Positions 54,596 through 64,000 of a stretch of 64,000 nt of DNA are shown in pieces (positions within the stretch are counted from its first letter, which is position 1; every line of letters starts with the position of its first letter). The translations under genes were made by a program, and so were the position numbers. The notes under the pieces are model-generated. The model was not told the origin of the DNA. It was given only the letters and a program-made list of their open reading frames with translations, and ran no database searches. The DNA is taken from NCBI GenBank assembly GCA_951812925.1, contig OX638370.1, positions 123,952,897 through 124,016,896 of the forward strand, read 5' to 3'. The stretch comes from Calliopum simillimum (Eukaryota > Arthropoda > Insecta > Diptera > Lauxaniidae).

Positions 54596-57451
54596 TCAAA
54601 ATTTGGATACATTCTAATGCGGGAAATCTAATATTTAAACGAAAATTGAAGTTCAAAGCCTTTTGTTGCTGCAATTATCTTATGTTTTGCATTTTTAGAA
54701 ATTATATTAGAAAATCTTTCAAACTCACAGCTAATCTACATTAGTTGTCTTACATTTACTAATATCCTAACATTACTTGACATTGCGCTTCATGAGCATA
54801 AAAAGGTTAATTGAAAAAACATTGATTTCAAGCCAAATTTGTCCAAATTAATGTCTTACTTAAACGAAGCTAATTTTATGATTTTTTTAATTTGCTGATT
54901 ACATTTTCATATAAAATTATGAAACTCTTTCCTACAAGGATATCTCACACAATGGCATTAGAACTTGTCCACATACACAAAGTTCATACGTATGAAATAG
55001 ATGATTGTATACCTACGAACAATTGCATCCTTCCATCATTTATATTCTATCTCACTCTTCATTAGACCGTTTGTCTTCTTTAACTGCATTTTGTCTATCC
55101 GACTGTATTTATTTCTGTCGACTGTCTTTTTTGTCCTTTGAACATATTTAATATAGTTTTTACTGTGGTGATGTGTCGTCTGTGCGGATTTTTTAAAAAT
55201 TGTTCATGCTTTATTCCTTGGCATATTATTTCTGCAATTTGAATCCTTGGCCGAGTTTAGTTTCTTTCGGTTTATGCTTTCAGTTTTTCTTCCTTTGGCA
55301 CATTGCATGGTCTTATCTTTTGCCTAAATGGAAATGTAAGTCGAACATTTATTTAAATTCAAATTGTCTTTTAACCTACTAAGCTAAAAAGAAGTTAAAA
55401 ATGTTGCAATATAATGTTTAAATCAATAATGTAGATCAGAGAAAGTCCCCAAAAGCCCTGAAGACTATAATTCGTCACCTTAGAACAACAGAATTTTATC
55501 TGCTACACATTTTGTATGTACTTAGTTAGAACACTGTTATTCTAAGGTCGCGAATTATTGATGTTATAAAATAAAATTGATTTTTTAAATTGCTTATTAA
55601 AATTATACAGAATATTAGAAAAAAAATAATTATAATATATGGTAGTGCTCAAAAATGTGGCCCAAAATTGGACCCATAATGCGCTTCATCAAGAACAGTA
55701 GTGGTGCCTATATGCCCGAAATCATTCTCATATTTAAATGCCATGAATTGACCTTTCTAATAAAAAAAAAATTTTTGATTACAATTAAATTTTTTGTGTT
55801 ATTTTTTATTCATAATTTCAAGTTCTAGCGCGCTTAAAAAAACACCCTTTATTTATCATTGTTGGTTGAGGGGCAAACAAACTTGAAAGGATAGCAAATT
55901 ATTAAACTCGGTAAATTTTGCTGACTCCAATTTCAAAGCTCATTTTATATGGCATATCAATAGATTTTAAATAGAATTTTTATTGGCGTTTATAAACTAA
56001 GGTAAGAAGTTTTTAAATTTTATGTCAGATGGAAAATTTCATAGATAATTATGTTAAATTTCTTATAATTGCCATTTCGAGTAAACTAACGCAAAGTGAA
56101 TTTTTTGCAGACTAATTGTTAAGTTTCAACATTTGAACAAAATTTTGAAAGCTTCCTGATAAATAAATAATTTATGCACTTAACTTCCCTTACACAAATA
56201 ACCGCAGCAATCCAAATTTTCGCCCTTACAACTGCAGATTAGCAGCAAAACTTTTCGCACGCATCTTAGTTCAGAAACGCGTGGGAAATTTGAAACCTCT
56301 GTCAAAAATGTTCCGAATAATTAATTTCATTTTATTTGATGCGCTACCGCTGTAACCGCAAAACAAAACAGACTCACGAAGTTATGGTTGGAAAAGCCTT
56401 TGCAAAAACTGGGAAAACAAAAAAATTAAATGAATAACGGAGTGAACGAACGATTGAATGAATGAATGAAAGGATATTTGCGCGAGCCATTTATCAAGCA
56501 TTAAATACACTTCACTTATCTTGTTGTATGATGAGAGAACCGCTTGTATGTATTTACAGCAAACCAAACAAGCATAAAGATTTTTGACAGACAACGGTGG
56601 AGTCTTTGTGGAACGGAAACTTTTTGCCTAAGTCCCTTTGCTTTGTGGATTTAACTAAACAGCAGGAGCAGCAGCAGCTGCTAACAGCTGCAAGGATCAA
56701 CAAACAAATTTGCGCACCGTTGGCTTTTGTTATTGCCCACAATTAAAAACGTCATGATGAAAAAATTAGCTCTTTACAACACAATGCCACTTCAGTGCTG
56801 TTGATGTTTTCGGATGCTGTGAGCGATATCAATGTTAATGCAATTAAAAATGATTTCGCAGCTCTTTTATATTTGCTGTTGCTGTTTAAGGAGCAAATAG
56901 ACCATGAATGAAGTATGTATAAATTTGATAAAATATTAAACATTCATGACTGTCACTTTTATAATACGATATGTTTTACAACTTCTTGTGAAAGAAATAA
57001 TGGTAAGAAATTCGATTGATTACTCAGCTACTCCACTTATATAAAATACAAATAGTTTATTTATCATGGGCTTGTGATAGGAACGATTCACTTAAATCGG
57101 ACTGTTAAGCTTTCCGGACAGTTTTGTTTTTTTTTTTTTTTTTTGTAAGGCAATATTTTTTTGCTTGTTCAACTTTAGGAATTGACTTTGGCCTGGCTAA
57201 GAATTAAATATCCTACACCGCAGCATTTTGTATATTTTGCTTGTATGGTCGGTGCGCTATTTTGCTGTATTACCTCAAGTAAAGTTTGTACCAGCAATTA
57301 AAATGAGAAATTTAAGAATATCTCAAAACGGTGAATATTACCTTAAGAAAACTAAGAGAATTCCAGTTCTGGATATTATATTTACTAGAGTGATATGGAA
57401 TCATGACAGTCGACAAATATTATTGTTTACAGATATTTTTAAAAGAATTTT
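54596..57451. other. Non-coding stretch; small inverted repeat at 55469-55556
   Basis: AATTCGTCACCTTAGAACAACAG and its inverse form an 88-bp hairpin flanked by TA, possibly a very small MITE. The remaining sequence has no recognised gene. 56.2-56.95 kb (GCAGGAGCAGCAGCAGCTGC run near 56660) is less repetitive than most of the window and may be unique host DNA. Confidence 0.4.
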
Positions 57452-57683
57452 GAAGCAATTTCTCTTGGCATTGCAATCATCTTCTTTTCCCAGCTTGGAG
57501 TGTTGAAGTAAATAAGTATATAAGTATTTTACTTCAGTTTCAAGTCAAATTTGATAGAAGAATAGAAGAAGCAATTTCTCTTGGCATTGCAATCATCTTC
57601 TTTTCCCAGCTTGGAGTGTTGAAGTAAATAAGTATATAAGTATTTTACTTCAGTTTCAAGTCAAATTTGATAGAAGAATAGAG
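57452..57683 (+). repeat. Tandem duplication, 2 x 116 bp
   Basis: GAAGCAATTTCTCTTGGCAT begins both copies (57452, 57568). The copies look identical through GATAGAAGAATAG. No function seen. Confidence 0.9.
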
Positions 57684-60087
57684 TTTTCATACTATGGGTA
57701 TTATCGTAATTAAATATAAGAATTGTTATGTACAAAAAGTGTTACGGAATAAATTATTAAAAAAAAAAATAGAAATTGTTCACAATCGGTCAAATGTGGT
57801 GTACCTACCGAAAGGAAAAAAATCGAAAGAGGTAAATTTTGCCTATCGATACGTATTCCGACATGTTTCGAATTTTATTGATTACTAGCTATTACCCGGA
57901 TAGCATTGCCTCATTTTTTTTCAGCATAGAGCTCTTTACATACCAAATTTCATTCCTATGCGTCAAACAGATTTTGTGTCGTATTTTATTTTATAAGGGC
58001 GTGACACCGGCCATTTTTCAACCCTATGACTTTGTTTGGAAATAAGAAAAAATGTTTTAAATGGTCTTTATTGCATGGGCGGATGGTGTGTCTATTGAAC
58101 GGTTTGGTTCATTTTCAATCCTCCAAGCACGGTGATTCGGAAGAAAATTATTTACGTATAAAAGTATCGCTAAAATCGGTTTCGATGAAAAAACTTGTTT
58201 TTTTCTGTTGATTCAGAATCTGTTTTTAGCGAAATCCTATCAGATCCCGTTTAAAAGTTATACTAAAAATACCTTTTAATAAGTATTTTAAAAATTCTTC
58301 AATTAGAAATATGTTGTTACATTTGCATAAAGTTACGAAGCTTCTGTGAGGTAATAGGGGAGGCCTAGGTTTACAAAAAATTGTACCCGGAGGGGGTCTA
58401 AAATGTACCCCTAAGGAAACTGATTTTCTGCCTCTTCTCAGAAAAAAAAATTTCTTGGATCACCCTAACGTTTTAGGGAGAACATTTCTATGGCAAAGTT
58501 TTAGCTAATTGTAAGAGCTTTCAGATAATGTATATGGTTTATAGAGCTTAAAAGGATTTCGCAAAGTTCTGGACCTTTAAAATTAATATTTTAATTTTTT
58601 ATCCCCATTTTTGACTTTGATTGCCATTTTAGTATGAAAAAGGTCCCATTAATATTGCTTTTTGTAATTTTTTTTGAAATCTTCGTTAAATTTCCTTTAA
58701 TCCGATAGCACATTTGTCATACCAATTTTTTGGATTGAGGTTAGACAACAATACTTTGCTATGTAACACACGGGTTACTCGCATGCGTAGCGCTGCATAT
58801 GATGTTGTGATGAGCAAACCAAGACCAAGACCAACACACAATGTGCAAGGACAAGACCAAGACCAAGACTGCTATGGTCTTGGTCTTGGTCTTGGTCAAT
58901 TTTAAAGGTCCAGAAATTTTAAACCCTATAAACCATATAAACTATCTAAAAGCTCTTACAAAAAGCACAAAAATTCCATCAAATTGTCTTGGTTCCCGTA
59001 AAATATATTTCAATAGAAAAACAGACATGGCTGTTGACGCTGATCAAATGGAATTTTTTAAATGTTTTTCCAATATTCTCAAATAAAACTTATAACAATT
59101 CTTAAATAAAACTCGGCATGACGAATGAGTAACCTTTTACTGCGATTGAAGCAAAAGACACTCATGCTTTGCAAAATCAATACCTGTTTTCAATATCATT
59201 TACAAATTGATTGCTATCATTTTTAGTATACATTTCCTAATTTTTCCCCAATGTGCTGTGCTTAAGAAAATACACACACAGTCGCAAGAATATCAAAGGG
59301 GCTGCACAAAGAAGACACCGTAACATTTTGACCTCATGATGTTGTGGCTGCTGGCTGTGCTGTAGCAAAGGTGTTACTTTGATGTGGTGCGAATACCAAG
59401 AAATGAGTAGATAATGAAATTGAGGTGCAAAAATATAAACACACACGCACGCATAAGCGTGAACACATACAGGCACATTTAAGACTTAAATGCGCTCAAT
59501 AACAAAATTTCAGCTTAAATTTTCGCTTCAGTTGTTACGGTGGGACTTGTCAAACTTAAATACCGAAAAACGTTAAAAAAAGTTTTGTTGTTTTAGTTGT
59601 TGTCTTTGCTTGATTTCCAGTCAAATTTTCATTTAGGTTTTGTAAAGTTGAATATTTTTTGAAAAACTGATTTCTGGGAATCTTATTTTCTGAATGAGTA
59701 CTCCAAAACTGCATTTTCAGATCTTGGCAACCCGAATATCGTAGTATCCCCAATACTTTTTTTGACACTGGTTACTTTTAAAGTAACGAATAAAAAATAA
59801 TCGATTCTCTAATGAATATACATCACTATTGAAACAATAAAAAAAAACAATAACAAAGAAAAAAAAAAATTAATTTGCTAATACGATTTAACATTTTGCG
59901 TAGATTAAGAAGTATGTAGAAGAAGGCTCAGCTCCTTCCCATACCAAGAATGAGCGCCATCAACCAACACCTTCAAAACTAAAAATTAAACAAAACAATT
60001 AAAATAGGAATCAAAACACAATAAAACAACTTACTTGTCTAGGGAAAACGCTATGTTACTTTCCATATAATTTAAAATGTAATCTTT
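57684..60087. other. Non-coding stretch with repeat fragments
   Basis: GGGCGTGACACCGGCC at 57998 with CAAATTTCATTCCTATGCGT upstream belongs to the GGCGTG-word repeats. 58807-58903 is a fragment of the hAT family at 17503 (TGATGAGCAAACCAAGACC). No gene supported. Confidence 0.45.
58807..58903. mobile_element. Fragment of the TAGTGATGAGCAAA hAT family
   Basis: TGATGAGCAAACCAAGACCA is followed by more ACCAAGACC words and their inverse GGTCTTGGTCTTGG. The right terminus and target duplication are not visible. Confidence 0.6.
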
Positions 60088-60990
60088 TTATACCCTACAC
60101 CCAGGGTATTTTCACTTTGTCCTTCCGTTTGTAACGCAGAGAAGGAGGCGTGGCAGATATAGAATAGTATATATATTCTTGATCAGCGTCATCTCCTGAG
60201 TCGATATAGCCATGTCCGTCTGTCTGGCTGGCTGGGTGGCTGGCTGGCTGGCTGGGTGGCTGGCTGGCTGGCTGTGTGTTGAAATACACTTTTTAGGAAA
60301 ACAGAGCAAGATAATTCAATGAAATTTAGTACACTGCCTCCGTCGTCAAAGATAGCTCAGGGAATTGAAAATGAGCGAAATCGGTCAACGGGCACGCCTA
60401 CCGCCCATACAAAAAATATATTCAAAATGCAATTTTGGCAGTATTTTTCACGACAATGCAACCAAAATACGCATAAATACTAAGAATTGTAAGCGCAAGC
60501 TCTGAGCAAAAATTGAACGTATTCGAACAAGGCGGGCGTGGCACCTCCCATATAATCAAAAGGTTTAAAACGCTATACTGAAAGCGTTTTTTGAGATATT
60601 CGAACCAAATTCGACTCAGATACTAAGAATCATAAATAAAAGCTCTCAACAAAAATTGGGTGAAATCGGACAATGGGGCGTGGTACCTCCCATATAAGCA
60701 AAAGTTTCAAAAGGCTATACTGAAAGAGTTTTTTGAGATAATCCAACCAAACTTCACTCAAACACTTAAGACTATAAATGCACGCTCTAAGCTAAAACTA
60801 GACGAATTCGGACAAGAGGGCGTGGCACCTCCTATATAAGCAAAAGCTGAAAATGTTTTTCACTCAGACACTAAAAACTATAAATGCAAGCTCTGGACAA
60901 AAACTGGGTGAACTCGGATAAGAGAGCGTAGCACCTCCCATAAGAGCAAAATTTTAAAAATACTGCAGTGTAGGGTATTTAATGTTTGGC
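60088..60990. repeat. Family B repeat, copy 2 (uninterrupted)
   Basis: Starts TATACCCTACACCCAGGGTA. It includes a GGCT-type microsatellite (60222-60274), GCCTCCGTCGTCAAAG and CGCCTACCGCCCATAC, then four to five ~130-145-bp units with GGGCGTGGCACCTCCCATAT. It provides the empty site for the MULE insertion at 30847-31388. Confidence 0.75.
60222..60274. repeat. (GGCT)n-type microsatellite
   Basis: Runs of GGCTGGCTGGGT units, about 13 in total, within family B copy 2. Copy 1 has only three or four. Confidence 0.85.
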
Positions 60991-62632
60991 CAGGCCAAAT
61001 TTTACGCCCTTACTAGTTACACTTCGCTCGCTTTTTTTTGTTTTTTGATTATTACCCATTTTCCTTACTTCAATTTGAATTTCATTGGAAAAATTTGAGT
61101 GAATAAAATGTTTGCACTGTGTACACTTTTTTGACATAAAACTTCACTTCTCATCGTTATAGAATCGCATACTTTGCGTTTTCACGAATTTTCGTGTACA
61201 CTGAGTTCTTCACAGTTACAGAATCCGCCCCCATGATTGCGGTTTTTGTAAAACTTTTCAGGGATAAAAAAAAAAAAAAAAAAAAATTGAATGAGAAAAA
61301 AATGTGTTGATCTGATAACACAGCATTATGTCATCGTCAGCCAATCAAAATCATTTAAAATTAAAAAAATATCTGATTGGTGTTTGACTCAATATGGCGG
61401 ATGTGCATATATTAGTGTTTTATTTTATTGAATATCTTATTAATCTCAATAAAAATATAAAAACTGACAAGCTTTTTAGAATCCTGTTAACCTTCTTTAC
61501 AACTATGTACGGGATTCTTTGATAGTGTTATCACGCCTATTAAGGAGCGGGATATGTTTTGCTGGTGTGTCGTTATTGGGTATAAAATCAGTGCCAGCAC
61601 CAGTTCGGAGAGACTGCACAAACGCTGTAATTGCTGTTGAAGCGTTTTATGGAGACAACAAATCAATCGGTCATTAAATACATCAATGGTTATGCTGAGT
61701 GTTTTTTTTTTTTGTTGCAATCGCTTTTCATCTCACGCACTGAAAATTTAAATGGCACTCTTTGTGCAAAACTGCTTGCAGCTATACACGAATTTTGACC
61801 GGATCGCTCCGATGTTCGTCAGACCCTTGCTTGGATAACCGTACTGAAAGAGGGGTATATACATTTGGTTAGTCTTGATTTGAATTTGTGTGTAAATGCG
61901 TTACCACGGGTCACTGATGTTTGTGGAACTGATCTATGGATGTCTGCATTAAGGAGTTGCTTTACGAATGCCTGCGCTCTGCATGCGGAACACAACAGTT
62001 GACCGTTCAATATCGTAATATCTTGCGTCGGTAGCGCGCATTATTTCCCAAATTAACAAAGTTTTGAATGCACCTTTTAGTGATGTGGCAAAAGATGTAA
62101 TTTTAAATTTTTCAAAGATGTTGTACTACCACTAGCATTAGATTGCAACACAAAATGACATCAATTTGCAGATGAAACACAAGTTTCTATGTCACACACC
62201 TATGAGATGCTCTGCTGTCAGTTGTGCGGTCTATTCCCAGGTTTTTGTCATCAACCAAAAGATTTCAAAAATTTTGGTTTAATTGCACCAACATTCACGC
62301 AAAGGAGCATTCAAAGGTGTGAAGAGCAAGATACAAAAATCTTATAAAAAATGAAATAATTGCGGGTTTTCTTTTTAAAATATATGTAGTCAATATTTTA
62401 TTGTAAAAAGCTTGTAAGCAAGGCGTATTAAATTGATTACTGTATAAAATAATTTATAGTTATTTGGAACATTAAACACATTAAAAGTATTAAAATAACT
62501 TCTGGCTGTAAATGACTTGAGAAAATTGCTGAATACATTTATTTTTGCATACAAAAGTTGAACTCGTCTTTGTATACGAGTAATTACACATTTACAGTTT
62601 ATTTAAATCGTCAAAGTATTACTTCTCAATCA
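60991..62632. other. Non-coding stretch
   Basis: A poly-A run of about 22 lies near 61265-61286. Minus-strand frames at 61487-61720 and 61819-62010 lack domains. No gene supported. Confidence 0.4.
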
Positions 62633-63019
62633 GGCCTGTTCCGTAATCCGTGTGGTTTCAATTACTTTTCATTGAGGAGACTTTTTGATGAAAATGGTGA
62701 GTCACACGATGAAAAGTATTAGAGTCTTTTTTGTGGAGAATTACAGGTTCTACAAATAACATAGACTTGCATTAACGAAAAAGTAACTGTTTAGGAAACA
62801 TTCTTAAAAAACTGCAAAAAGTCGAAAAATTCGACTTTATCGAATACATATTTCCGAAACAGTTATTTTTTTAATAAATACAAATGAATATTATTTGTAG
62901 AACCTGTAATTCTCCACAAAAAAAGATTCTTATACCTTTTATCGTGTGACTCACCATTTTTATCAAAAAAGCCTCCTAAGTGAAAAGTAATTAAAACCAC
63001 GTGGATTACGGAACAGGCC
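62633..63019. mobile_element. Tourist-like (PIF/Harbinger) miniature hairpin element
   Basis: GGCCTGTTCCGTAATCC and its exact inverse end the element. The trinucleotides outside are TCA (62630-62632) and TTA (63020-63022), compatible with a mutated TTA duplication. The arms are about 130 bp and include GTGAGTCACACGAT and GAGAATTACAGGTTCTACAAA. Near the middle is a GTCGAAAAATTCGAC palindrome (62821). GGCCTGTT-type ends and 3-bp TTA/TAA duplications fit PIF/Harbinger. Confidence 0.65.
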
Positions 63020-63156
63020 TTAATATGAATCGTTGTGCACTTATCATCTGAATTCACTCCAGCCATTACCTCCTCATGAAGATACAATTTATTCTTGTCA
63101 TCTAATAAAATTATCATATTCGTACGACTGCCATAACCGGCTTCTGGTATATGCAC

Positions 63157-64000
63157 ATTTAACCCTCATCTCCCCAACATATTTTTAGCAACACAAGTCC
63201 ACATCATGGGTAAATTTTACCCATAACTTAAAAACATTCTGTATTGGTCAATATCCCAAATTTTTAACGAAACTTTGTTATTTCTACCTTAACAATCTAA
63301 TACCAAGGCGAATTGAAAGGAAAATAAGCCATATCAGGTGTTTTTACAAATATTTTAAGAAAACTTTGAAAATAAATAATTTTTACATAAATTCATTGGC
63401 AATTTTTTGAAACACAAAAAAAAAAAAATATAATTTTTTTTTTGTAAGGAATTACATTTTTTATATAAATAAATTAAAGTATTTTTATATTATTATCAAT
63501 TCAATTAAATAACATTTCAAAATTTTTTATACAAGATCATAAAAAAGTACCAAAAAATAAAACAAATAAGGATGTGTATGTACTGCAAATCATATCCCTA
63601 TGCTCAGAGCAAAAAGGTTTTTTACACCAAATTCAAACGTTTTTAGGTTTTCGGCCTTTTTTTGCCGGACATTAGAAACATCTGACAGGTTTTTTCAGTA
63701 CAACATTGGTTGTTTTCAGAGTGCACTAAAAGTACGAAAAATTTTCATTATAAGCTCCTTCAAACTTTTTCGAAGTTGTGTGATTTGGTATCTGCTTTTT
63801 AGCTTTGGTTGAAATAATGAGAATTCAATTCTTTTCAAAATTTTAATTATTTTGTCGTCATGTTTTACTCTTTTTCGTGCCATTTTATACTATTTTCAAT
63901 CAAAACGAAAAAAAAAAAAACTTACATAAGTCCACAACATGGGTAAAATTTACCCGGAAAAAAAATTAAAACGCTATACCTCCAAGAACTGACGACGACC
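63157..64000. mobile_element. Probable TIR-type element running off the window end
   Basis: GTCCACATCATGGGTAAATT at 63197 and GTCCACAACATGGGTAAAAT at 63930 are direct copies of a motif that also contains the palindrome GGGTAAAWTTTACCC. The design matches the motif-iterated elements elsewhere. The right end is outside the window, so the class is unknown. Confidence 0.35.

Overview
The window reads as intergenic or heterochromatin-like DNA from a brachyceran fly (Diptera). The clues are strong A+T richness, short ATATGTATGT-type and CAACAACAA-type runs, a Copia element whose primer-binding site matches the initiator-tRNA-Met half-molecule type of fly copia, and a non-LTR element ending in a CATA microsatellite. 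A tephritid or related family is plausible but not proven. I found no host protein-coding gene. Every frame with recognisable protein similarity belongs to a transposable element, and all are damaged.

Layout. 0.5-2.6 kb: two terminal-inverted-repeat (TIR) elements, one carrying tRNA-like sequence. 3.2-6.2 kb: a deleted Copia LTR retrotransposon on the minus strand with an exact 5-bp target duplication. 7.5-8.1 kb: a hAT-type element. 10.2-15.0 kb: two head-to-tail copies of a repeat family (here family A) built around GGGCGTGGCACCGCCC, the second interrupted by a TA-flanked element. 15.3-20.0 kb: a nest of TA-flanked and hAT-type miniature elements. 20.4-22.9 kb: a Tc1/mariner/IS630-type transposase pseudogene split by a miniature element and partly duplicated. 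27.2-28.1 kb: the 5'-truncated end of a non-LTR retrotransposon. 29.9-32.3 kb: a large TIR element holding family B repeats and a MULE-type miniature element with a 9-bp duplication. 32.6-33.2 kb: a CpG-rich 36-bp minisatellite present as two modules around a tRNA-derived SINE. 34.8-36.2 kb: a 1.4-kb near-perfect hairpin. 38.3-41.3 kb: two hAT elements, one nested. 41.5-43.4 kb: a MULE transposase gene with a FLYWCH-like N-terminus and an intron, next to the same TIR motif carried by the miniature MULEs. 43.4-45.2 kb: a foldback-like element inserted in that gene and itself hit by two hATs. 47.7-50.7 kb: family A copy 3, inverted and interrupted by a 1.9-kb hAT. 52.1-54.6 kb: a Transib-like element whose transposase remnant resembles the C-terminus of RAG1. 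60.1-61.0 kb: a second family B copy. 62.6-63.0 kb: a Tourist-like hairpin element.

How it fits together. The window is a stack of insertions within insertions. At least seven hAT-type elements have exact 8-bp duplications, and several insertions can be checked against an empty paralogous site in the same window. Several unrelated families share one design: a 12-20-nt terminal motif repeated many times inside the element in both orientations. The best candidates for something little described are that design, the MULE with its miniature derivatives, the Transib remnant with RSS-heptamer-like ends, and the large hairpin.
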